This document shows, one piece after another, positions 34,225 to 39,699 of a stretch of 40,342 bases of DNA (position 1 is the stretch's first letter; every line of letters begins with the position of its first letter). This DNA comes from Deltaproteobacteria bacterium (GTDB taxonomy: Bacteria > Desulfobacterota > Binatia > HRBIN30): positions 1-40,342 of the forward strand of contig JAGDMS010000004.1 in NCBI GenBank assembly GCA_017860575.1, written 5' to 3'. The notes below the pieces were generated by a model, which ran no database searches, was not told where the DNA came from, and saw nothing but the letters and a program-made list of their open reading frames with translations. The translations under genes and the position numbers were made by a program.

Positions 34225-34578
34225 TCCACCTCACCTCGCATTAGGTTCCAGCGGTAACGAGCACGGACAATGCCAGCGCTCACCGGGAGCTAGAAGGTGG
34301 CTTAGAACAATATTGTAAGTTATTGATATGGCAATGCTTTAGGTGCGTTGACGGCGACCGTGTGACGTCCGGGACTGGGGTGCTGGACGACTTGCCGTGC
34401 ACAAATTTGAACGCTGTGGCAATGAAATGGCGGGACCAAGGGTGCGATCGCTCATCGCGCTGCCATGCGTCTCGAGGACGCGACCGAGGCTTTGGCGGTT
34501 CCTGCGATCCGCTGCGTGCCTCGGAGAATTCCGAGGTGGTCGGCACGGCCGCGCAGCTGAGTGGCCGAAGGGTAGGGG
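34225..34578. other. Noncoding stretch, start of the accessory region
   Basis: About 350 bp upstream of the kinase gene without a convincing reading frame. It contains an AT-rich island at about 34303-34340 with a 10-bp palindrome ACAATATTGT (34307-34316), possibly a promoter or the edge of acquired DNA. No tRNA, integrase remnant or direct-repeat attachment site was recognised. Confidence 0.4.
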
Positions 34579-34665
34579 TCAGTCGGCGCTGGCGATGCCC
34601 AGCTTGTCCATGATGCAATCGAGGCGCTGTGCGTTCGGTAGGGTTAGCGCAGTATGAAAAATCAT
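34579..34665 (-). repeat. Short ORF, copy A of a repeated 28-codon frame ending DCIMDKLGIASAD
   Basis: ATG at 34665, 28 codons. The C-terminal twelve residues (DCIMDKLGIASA) are identical to those of a second minus-strand frame at 36417-36503, and both align without gaps from their first codon. The DNA differences include synonymous GGC/GGA and ATC/ATT changes, suggesting a coding origin. It could be a microprotein or the conserved tail left from a larger lost gene. The 205 bp from 34666 to 34870 show nothing else. Confidence 0.4.
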
Positions 34666-34870
34666 GGAACTTCTCGCTTGGTGGGTCCGCTCAATTCGCC
34701 TGGGCGTGCGGCGGCAGTGGCGTGGCTCAAAGCCGTGCGAGAAGGTCCAAAAGCCACAGCCCAAACCGGGCACAGCGCGCTAGGAGCGATGAATGGGGGG
34801 CGATAAGGGCAGGGTCGCTATCCACTGCACGCCCCCCAGGCGACAGGGCCATCTCGTCGCGCTGGGAAGC

Positions 34871-35362
34871 CTACGCTGGTCTGCACTCCGGGAGCGCACA
34901 GATATCGCCATTGTTCAACACCTGCCCCTCAGTGCAAGGATTGAGAGAGGGCGGGTCCTCACAAGTGAATTCGATGGAGATAATTCGAATCGGGTTCGGA
35001 CAGTTACTCTGCAAATACTGCGGTGCACCGGGATCAAACGGGCTGACGGTTTGCTTCCCGCAGTCGGCATCCTTGATCGTAATGGTGTTGCCGTTCGCGT
35101 ATGCGAGGCCTGCCAGCGCGGTCAGCGCAGCCACCAACGCGACCTTGCCGACTGCCCCTGCGCGTGTACGCCGCAGGAGATGTGCACCACCGCCCGCAAG
35201 CATGACACCCAGCAGGACCATCATGGGTATGCTCATGGCAGGTGCAGGCACATACGGAGCAGTCGTCACAGTGCCGATGAACTCGGCATATGCAACCGTC
35301 GCGAGTGGCCCCACCAGCGTCGCCAGGCCACCGACGATCTGAAGCAATCTGCGCGGCATCAT
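34871..35362 (-). CDS. Midcut-by-XrtH-like envelope protein
   Basis: 163 residues from ATG 35362 (AGGAGGGAGGG upstream). Signal peptide/helix LLQIVGGLATLVGPLATVAYA, then VPAPAMSIPMMVLLGVMLAGGGAHLLRR, an exosortase-type signal of motif, membrane helix and basic pair in the middle of the protein. A second hydrophobic stretch and a cysteine-containing domain (PIRIISIEFTCEDPPSLNPCTEGQVLNNGDIC) follow. This matches my recollection of the 'midcut-by-XrtH' family, cleaved internally by exosortase H. No exosortase gene is in the window. Confidence 0.6.
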   Translation of the reverse strand: MMPRRLLQIVGGLATLVGPLATVAYAEFIGTVTTAPYVPAPAMSIPMMVLLGVMLAGGGAHLLRRTRAGAVGKVALVAALTALAGLAYANGNTITIKDADCGKQTVSPFDPGAPQYLQSNCPNPIRIISIEFTCEDPPSLNPCTEGQVLNNGDICALPECRPA

Positions 35363-35496
35363 GGACAAGCCCTCCCTCCTCATCAACGGGGTGCGCTCCC
35401 GGCCACGCATTGTCTAGCGCAAAAGCGGTTCGGATCAAAGAGCACTGGCCCGCGCACCCGTTCGGCGACTCTGTGGTTGCAGGCACGGGGGCGGCG

Positions 35497-35723
35497 ATGA
35501 CGACGGCAGCGAGGCGCCGCGCGGCACAGGCGGCGTTGATGAGCATTCTCGTGCCGATCGCCGACCCCAAGGTGTGTGGGCGGTTCTTCGAGTGGGCGAC
35601 GTGGGACACGTGGAAGGTGCTTCTCGCAAGGTGTTCGGGCTCCCGATGACCCCGGAGATGCTGGCGCTCTGGCAGAAGTACACCGGCCGCACGCAGGCGC
35701 CGGGCGCTGCCGTAACTCAGTGA
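35497..35723 (+). pseudogene. Remnant of a phage terminase large subunit (N-terminus only, frameshifted)
   Basis: In frame from ATG 35497: LVPIADPKVCGRFFEWATWDTWKVLLA; then near 35630 the reading must shift frame to continue VFGLPMTPEMLALWQKYTGRTQAPGA before a TGA at 35721. The two halves together match the start of phage TerL proteins, just before the expected Walker A region, which is missing. So the gene is both frameshifted and truncated, a sign of a decayed prophage. Confidence 0.7.
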
Positions 35724-35750
35724 GTGATGGTCTGCATCGCATGGCGAGGT

Positions 35751-35798
35751 CTTTAGCCGGCTTTAGCCGGAGGCGAACCCACCGCCTTCAGGCGGTGG
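35751..35798. mobile_element. IS200/IS605-like hairpin end or related repeat remnant
   Basis: Two tandem CTTTAGCCGG units are followed by AGGCGAAC and a perfect 8-bp hairpin CCACCGCC-TTCA-GGCGGTGG, then AGCCTCAGTGCAA. This resembles the right ends of IS200/IS605-family elements. No transposase or TnpB frame is nearby, so only an end survives. It may instead serve as a terminator for the zinc-ribbon gene that stops 5 bp away on the minus strand. Confidence 0.4.
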
Positions 35799-35802
35799 AG
35801 CC

Positions 35803-36000
35803 TCAGTGCAACGTCGGGTCCGGATCAGGGATGGGCTTGCCCACGTCGGAGAGCACAATCCAGGCAGCGAGACAGCGCACGCAGTGGCGATGCCAGTGCG
35901 TCCCGTCGAGACCAGTGCAGTCGGGGGCCGGTTCTGCCGGGCCGCAGCGCTCCATCAGCGAGTAGCGATAGCCACAGGTAGGGCAGGGCAGGGCGGCCAT
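35803..36000 (-). CDS. Small zinc-ribbon-like protein
   Basis: 65 residues. MAALPCPTCGYRYSLMERC contains CxxCG, followed by further Cys/His ligands in HWHRHCVRCLAAW, a pattern that suits one or two structural zinc sites. It starts 7 bp after the 59-codon membrane protein gene, forming a two-gene unit. Such small zinc proteins are common in phage and integrative elements. No specific family recognised. Confidence 0.55.
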   Translation of the reverse strand: MAALPCPTCGYRYSLMERCGPAEPAPDCTGLDGTHWHRHCVRCLAAWIVLSDVGKPIPDPDPTLH

Positions 36001-36007
36001 GACAGCG

Positions 36008-36187
36008 TTACCGGCAGGCCTTCGAGGGCTTCCAGGGGCTCGGCTGATCGAGCCCCTGTGTCAGCACATGCTCCGCCGACCCGAGCAGCAGGAACGGCAC
36101 CGCCAACGGCAGCAGCACAACAGCGAGCGCCAGGCGCCCGCCCCACACCCCTTCAACCACCCACCGCTTGCGTTCCACGCACTTCAT
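36008..36187 (-). CDS. Small single-span membrane protein (59 residues, below ORF track cutoff)
   Basis: ATG 36187 with GGGAG 6 nt upstream; TAA stop. MKCVERKRWVVEGVWGG is basic, then a strong hydrophobic helix RLALAVVLLPLAVPFLLLG, then a polar tail ending PWKPSKACR. Probably an inner-membrane peptide with the N-terminus inside. Followed after 7 bp by the zinc-ribbon gene. Function unknown; a phage-type holin or superinfection factor is possible but unsupported. Confidence 0.5.
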   Translation of the reverse strand: MKCVERKRWVVEGVWGGRLALAVVLLPLAVPFLLLGSAEHVLTQGLDQPSPWKPSKACR

Positions 36188-36235
36188 GCCGCACTCCCAT
36201 ACCGGCCGCCACAGCGGGCACGACCGGGGCCCGAA

Positions 36236-36328
36236 TCAACAGAACGTTAACGGCACGAAGCGCGGCAGGCGGTAGCGCACTGCACGCACAGCGACCTCGA
36301 ACAGGGTGTTTCGAATGCTCAACGTCAT
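36236..36328 (-). CDS. Possible 30-residue basic peptide
   Basis: MTLSIRNTLFEVAVRAVRYRLPRF... from an ATG with only a weak upstream purine run. It lies just upstream of the small membrane protein gene in the same direction. It may be a real small gene of the element or chance. Confidence 0.22.
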   Translation of the reverse strand: MTLSIRNTLFEVAVRAVRYRLPRFVPLTFC

Positions 36329-36416
36329 GGTTCCACGCTACACCCTGCGCGCGTTCAAACAAGTGGGGGGGCACGTGGCGTAACGCAGCGCTAGCTGATT
36401 GTCTCCGGAGGATGAC

Positions 36417-36503
36417 CTACTCGGCGCTGGCAATTCCCAGCTTGTCCATGATGCAATCGACGTGTTGCCTGTTCGCTGGGTGCGGGCCAGTTCGGGAAAT
36501 CAA
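36417..36503 (-). repeat. Short ORF, copy B of the repeated 28-codon frame ending DCIMDKLGIASAE
   Basis: A TTG at 36503 opens 28 codons (LISRTGPHPANRQHV...) ending in the same DCIMDKLGIASA tail as 34579-34665. An in-frame TAA lies a few codons further upstream, so no long gene exists here. Identity at I2, T5, N11, Q13 and 16-27 of 28 positions, without gaps. Confidence 0.38.
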
Positions 36504-36576
36504 GGCGATTCCGGGGGCGGAGGTGGGCCAAGGTTACCTCTGGCGAGTGGGAATGGTAGACTCACGGTAGCAAGAA

Positions 36577-36644
36577 TTGACCAGTTCGCCGCGGCTAGGC
36601 TGATCACCGAAAACCCGGCACCACACCGGGCCGCCGCGGGGATT
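36577..36644 (+). repeat. 68-bp structured repeat, copy 1, upstream of the DUF1566 gene
   Basis: Begins TTGACCAGTTCGCCGCGG and ends 38 nt before the ATG at 36683. It differs from copy 2 at a single base. Predicted fold: outer 7-bp stem CCGCGGC/GCCGCGG enclosing an inner hairpin CCCGG-CACCACA-CCGGG. It does not match a riboswitch or attC consensus I know. Confidence 0.85.
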
Positions 36645-36682
36645 CTCTCCGTGCGGAGCGCAATTCAACCGAGGAGGGTGAA

Positions 36683-37423
36683 ATGAAGCGTGCACGAACG
36701 AAAGCGGCGATGGTGGTACTGCTGTGGGGGTTCGGGGTGGTGTGGAGCCCCCCGCGGGCGGTGGGCCAGTGTTGCGGGGACTGCAACGGCGATGGACAGG
36801 TGACCATCGATGAGATCCTCAAAGCGGTCAACCGGGCACTGGGGGGCACTTGCACGTCCCAATCCGGCGGGCAGCGGTTCCCGGCCACGGGGCAGACGAG
36901 CTGCTGGGATCCCAACGGCACCGTGATCGCCTGCAGCGGCACGGGTCAAGATGGTCAGATTCAGGCTGGTGGCGCCTTGGCCTACGTCGACAACGGCGAC
37001 GGGACCATCACTGACCTCAACACGCATTTGATGTGGGAGAAGAAGAGCGCTGACGGCAGCATTCATGGTTGGGACAATCCCTACACGTGGGCAGGTGCGT
37101 TCACCACGTTCATTGTCGGACTGAACGCGGGTGGTGGCTTTGCGGGGCATACGGACTGGCGGTTGCCGAACGTCAAGGAATTGCAGGGCATCATCAACTA
37201 CCAGAACGTCGTTCCGGCGGTCAGCGCGGCCTTCAACGCCAACTGCGCGCCGGGCTGCACCGTGACAACGTGCAGTTGCACGCAGTCGGGCGGATACTGG
37301 TCGTCTACTACGTACCAGCTCGGTCCTAACTCCGCGTGGAGCGTGTTCTTCCTCGACGGCGGCATGAACGGCAACGATAAGCGCGACGGCCTCTCTGTCC
37401 GTGCCGTTCGTGGCGGCTCATGA
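36683..37423 (+). CDS. Secreted DUF1566 (Lcl C-terminal) domain protein with dockerin-like calcium motif
   Basis: 246 residues; GAGGAGGG precedes the ATG. Signal peptide about 1-28 (MVVLLWGFGVVWSPPRAVG), an EF-hand/dockerin-like segment GDCNGDGQVTIDEILKAVNRAL (32-53), then the DUF1566 domain: RFPATGQTSCWDPNG, DNGDGTITDLNTHLMWEK, GHTDWRLPNVKELQGIINY, YWSSTTYQ and DGLSVRAVRGG. Likely an exported surface or fimbrial-lectin-like protein. It is flanked upstream by copy 1 of the 68-bp repeat. Confidence 0.85.
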   Translation: MKRARTKAAMVVLLWGFGVVWSPPRAVGQCCGDCNGDGQVTIDEILKAVNRALGGTCTSQSGGQRFPATGQTSCWDPNGTVIACSGTGQDGQIQAGGALAYVDNGDGTITDLNTHLMWEKKSADGSIHGWDNPYTWAGAFTTFIVGLNAGGGFAGHTDWRLPNVKELQGIINYQNVVPAVSAAFNANCAPGCTVTTCSCTQSGGYWSSTTYQLGPNSAWSVFFLDGGMNGNDKRDGLSVRAVRGGS

Positions 37424-37450
37424 TCGATATATCGGCTTGAGTTGGGATGA

Positions 37451-37499
37451 ACAAAGGCCGCAGAAAGGCGCCCGGCGCGCTGATGCGGCTGGGCTTTGT
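37451..37499 (+). terminator. Hairpin terminator after the DUF1566 gene
   Basis: ACAAAGGCCGCA pairs with TGCGGC(TGGG)CTTTGT, a 12-bp stem with one 4-nt bulge, followed by TTTGC. An additional palindrome CGATATATCG (37425-37434) lies immediately after the stop codon. Probable rho-independent terminator with a weak U-tract. Confidence 0.45.
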
Positions 37500-37520
37500 T
37501 TGCAGTATTGTGATCGCGTG

Positions 37521-37588
37521 TTGACCAGTTCGCCGCGGCTAGGCTGATCACCGAAAACCCGGCACCACACCGGGCCGCCGCGGCGATT
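37521..37588 (+). repeat. 68-bp structured repeat, copy 2, upstream of an unknown basic-protein gene
   Basis: Identical to 36577-36644 except for G to C at position 64. It ends 28 nt before the ATG at 37617 and has the same orientation relative to its gene as copy 1. Confidence 0.85.
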
Positions 37589-37616
37589 TCCTTGTGGGCA
37601 CCAAGTGGGAGGTGCA

Positions 37617-38375
37617 ATGGCAATCAAGAAAGAAAAGGCGGCTGCGGCATTCAGGAAGCGCAAGATTCCTTCAGAAGAAGCCAAGCGGTTTGCGCAGTGG
37701 CAGGGAGAGCAGGAACGGCGGCTTCGAGAATGGCTGGAACAATTCAAGTTCGTAAAGGCACCGATCGCGCCAGGTACGCTACGGCGGCTTAAGGTGGAAC
37801 TTCCCGACGAAGTGTGGCGCCAAGTCACGCCGACACTCCCTCTTGAGGCTGCAACGGCATTTTCCGTCAGGGAACGACTCCATGATCGCGCTGCCGACTC
37901 ATGGCGCGAAGGCGAACTGCATCAACTCGTCACCCGGAGCAAGAAGGAAGCGATTAATCGACGGTGTCGCCCGGATCAGGAGGTCGTCAATCTGTACTGG
38001 AAATCTGGGGCGGCGGCGATCGCAAATGCGGCCCAGGGTGCGTTAGAACAGCGCCTCCCCGTCCGCTGCTTTCTTGCCGGGTTGCGGCTTGCCCAGATAA
38101 ACCTTGAAGCCGGTTTCCCTGAAATTAGCCGTTCGATCAAAGCCTTCGATCGAGCAGGGCCAGAGCAATATGCACGGGAGCAAGCAAAAGGCATTGTCAT
38201 TACCGAAGCGCGGCGGCTGTTCAACCAGCGCTCCAGTCGGAGGCCCTCCGGCAAAGAGGTTGCCGAGCTTATCGCCGGCATGGACTTGGTGCAGGAGCGA
38301 ATTGAGAATCTGATCGGGCAGCCGTGGAAGGCATCCAACATCCGCAGGATACTTCGAGAAGCAAAACTGAAATAG
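37617..38375 (+). CDS. Unknown basic, helical protein
   Basis: 252 residues from ATG 37617 (GGAGG 4 nt upstream). Lys/Arg-rich N-terminus (AIKKEKAAAAFRKRKIPSEE), predicted mainly helical, with a C-terminal segment (FNQRSSRRPSGKEVAELIAGMD...IRRILREAKLK) of helix-turn-helix-like spacing, which could bind nucleic acid. No membrane or signal segment. No family recognised. It is preceded by copy 2 of the 68-bp repeat and followed directly by a perfect palindrome. Its base composition looks less GC-rich than its neighbours. Confidence 0.65.
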   Translation: MAIKKEKAAAAFRKRKIPSEEAKRFAQWQGEQERRLREWLEQFKFVKAPIAPGTLRRLKVELPDEVWRQVTPTLPLEAATAFSVRERLHDRAADSWREGELHQLVTRSKKEAINRRCRPDQEVVNLYWKSGAAAIANAAQGALEQRLPVRCFLAGLRLAQINLEAGFPEISRSIKAFDRAGPEQYAREQAKGIVITEARRLFNQRSSRRPSGKEVAELIAGMDLVQERIENLIGQPWKASNIRRILREAKLK

Positions 38376-38398
38376 CTGATACGTAGTCTACGTATCAG
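38376..38398. promoter_or_regulatory. Perfect 11-bp-arm palindrome
   Basis: CTGATACGTAG-T-CTACGTATCAG starts at the first base after the stop of the preceding gene. Such a symmetric site fits an operator for a dimeric regulator or a short hairpin terminator (no U-tract follows). Confidence 0.55.
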
Positions 38399-38406
38399 GC
38401 TTGTGC

Positions 38407-38438
38407 GCGTGCGATGCTGCATACAGCATGTCGCACGC
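38407..38438 (+). promoter_or_regulatory. Inverted repeat containing the start codon of the HTH gene
   Basis: GCGTGCG-ATGCTG-CATA-CAGCAT-GT-CGCACGC: a 13-bp stem with a 2-nt bulge and a 4-nt loop. The ATG at 38428 lies in the right arm. It could be an autoregulatory operator or an RNA hairpin that hides the start codon. Confidence 0.55.
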
Positions 38439-38643
38439 CAACATAAACGAATTTCTTGAGTCAGCTGATGTTGCCCGCCTTCGCGGCGTGACGCCGGCGA
38501 CAGTCCGGCGCGATGCCGCGCGCGGGGTCCTCCCCGTTGCGGCGGTGACCAGCAAGGGCACTCGTCTCTTCAGACGCGAGGATGCCGAGCGCTATGCGGC
38601 ACGGGGTGGAGGGGTGGGGGATGGTCAGGGCGCCCGCGCGTAG
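38428..38643 (+). CDS. Small HTH (MerR/excisionase-type) DNA-binding protein
   Basis: 71 residues from ATG 38428; the track uses an upstream TTG. ESADVARLRGVTPATVRRDAARGVLPVAAVTSKGTRLFRREDAERYA is a winged HTH of the excisionase/MerR N-terminal type, followed by a Gly-rich tail. It heads the phage-like replication module and may regulate it or direct excision. The start codon sits inside an inverted repeat. Confidence 0.75.
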   Translation: MSHANINEFLESADVARLRGVTPATVRRDAARGVLPVAAVTSKGTRLFRREDAERYAARGGGVGDGQGARA

Positions 38644-38848
38644 GCCCCCCGTGGGGGGCCCAGCACTGGCGGACGCGCTCCGGCATCTTCGACGAGTCAG
38701 CAACTCGCTGAACCGGCGCCTCCTGGCCGCCCGGCGCCGCGGTGACGTGTTGCGCGAGGACTTCTTCGCCACCGCGCTCATCCGGCTCAACACTGCGACG
38801 GACGATCTCCGCGAACTCCACGCCTATCTGAAAGCGGAGCAGCCGTGA
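38621..38848 (+). CDS. Small helical protein of the replication module
   Basis: 75 residues from ATG 38621 (purine-rich GGGTGGGGG upstream), overlapping the HTH gene by 23 bp; the track start at 38582 is less likely. A Pro/Arg N-terminus precedes two amphipathic helices (LADALRHLRRVSNSLNRRLLAARRRGD, LIRLNTATDDLRELHAYLKAE). The GTGA overlap with the primase gene supports real translation. Function unknown. Confidence 0.55.
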   Translation: MVRAPARRPPVGGPALADALRHLRRVSNSLNRRLLAARRRGDVLREDFFATALIRLNTATDDLRELHAYLKAEQP

Positions 38849-39699
38849 CGCAGCCGGACCCCACAGTGATCCCGCTCACGCTGCGCGCTCTGCCGCACTG
38901 GGTGTGTTGGCAGACCGTCGACCGGGCAGGCAAGGCAACGAAGGTTCCTATCGATGCGAAGACCGGCGCCTTCGCGTCGGTCATGGACTCGACAACGTGG
39001 AGTCCGTTTGCAATCGCTCTGGCGGCGGCGGATCGCTTCGACGGCCTGGGCTTTGTGCTCACAGGCGCGCCCCCCTTCGTGGTCGGTGTCGATCTCGACG
39101 CCTGCCGTGATCCCGAAACGGGCGTGCTGCATCCGACTGCGCAAGAGATCATCGGGCGACTCGGCACCTATGCGGAAGTGAGCCCGAGCGGCCGCGGTGT
39201 GCATTGCCTGGGCCTTGCCGAGATTCCCGCGGACCATCCCTGCCGCACGGGTACGATCGAGGTCTACAGCCGGAAGCGCTTTCTCACCGTGACTGGCTGG
39301 CACCTCGAGGGCACCCCCGGCGAGGTGCAGGACATCACCCGGGGGCTCTACTGGCTGTTCAAGACGTTCTTCGCCACACGCCCACAGCCGGCGAGCGCCC
39401 GCCCCCGCACCACGGTCACGATGACCGATCACATGGTGATCGAGAAGGCACTTGCCGCCCGCAACGGTGTGGAGTTCGCCAAATTGTGGGAGGGCGACTG
39501 GCAAGCCGCCGGGTACATGAGCCAGAGCGAAGCGGACCTAGCGCTGCTGTCGCACCTCGCGTTCTGGACGAACGGTGACGCCGCCCAGATGGAACGCCTG
39601 TTCGCGGCGTCGGGCCTGGCGCGGCCGAAGTGGGTGCAGCGTGCCGACTATCGGGCGCGGACGCTGGCACGGGCCCTGGCGGGGGTGGGTCATGCCTGA
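38845..39699 (+). CDS. Phage NrS-1-like primase-polymerase
   Basis: 284 residues from a GTG overlapping the preceding stop. N-terminal prim-pol domain about 10-180: LPHWVCWQTVDRAGKATKVPI, acidic active-site stretch FVVGVDLDACRDPETG, EVSPSGRGVHCLG and RKRFLTVTGWHLEG. Helix-bundle domain about 205-275: ALAARNGVEFAKLWEGDW, SQSEADLALLSHLAFWTNGDAAQMERLF. The superfamily-3 helicase half of NrS-1-type enzymes is absent; a separate ATPase follows. Primes or copies DNA of the element. Confidence 0.85.
   Translation: MTQPDPTVIPLTLRALPHWVCWQTVDRAGKATKVPIDAKTGAFASVMDSTTWSPFAIALAAADRFDGLGFVLTGAPPFVVGVDLDACRDPETGVLHPTAQEIIGRLGTYAEVSPSGRGVHCLGLAEIPADHPCRTGTIEVYSRKRFLTVTGWHLEGTPGEVQDITRGLYWLFKTFFATRPQPASARPRTTVTMTDHMVIEKALAARNGVEFAKLWEGDWQAAGYMSQSEADLALLSHLAFWTNGDAAQMERLFAASGLARPKWVQRADYRARTLARALAGVGHA

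Noticed and set aside
34629-35342. 237-aa plus-strand ORF
   Set aside because: It is antisense to the midcut-type gene, whose signal peptide, helices and ribosome binding site are on the minus strand.
36577-36644. Cyclic di-GMP (GEMM) or fluoride riboswitch
   Set aside because: The conserved cores of these riboswitches, as I remember them, are not present in the repeat.
36399-36686. 95-aa plus-strand ORF spanning the 68-bp repeat
   Set aside because: The corresponding frame is not open as a gene in the second copy, and it overlaps the conserved minus-strand 28-codon frame.
36577-37588. Interpretation of the 68-bp repeats as integron attC sites
   Set aside because: No GTTRRRY/RYYYAAC core pair at the ends and no integrase; spacing alone is not enough.
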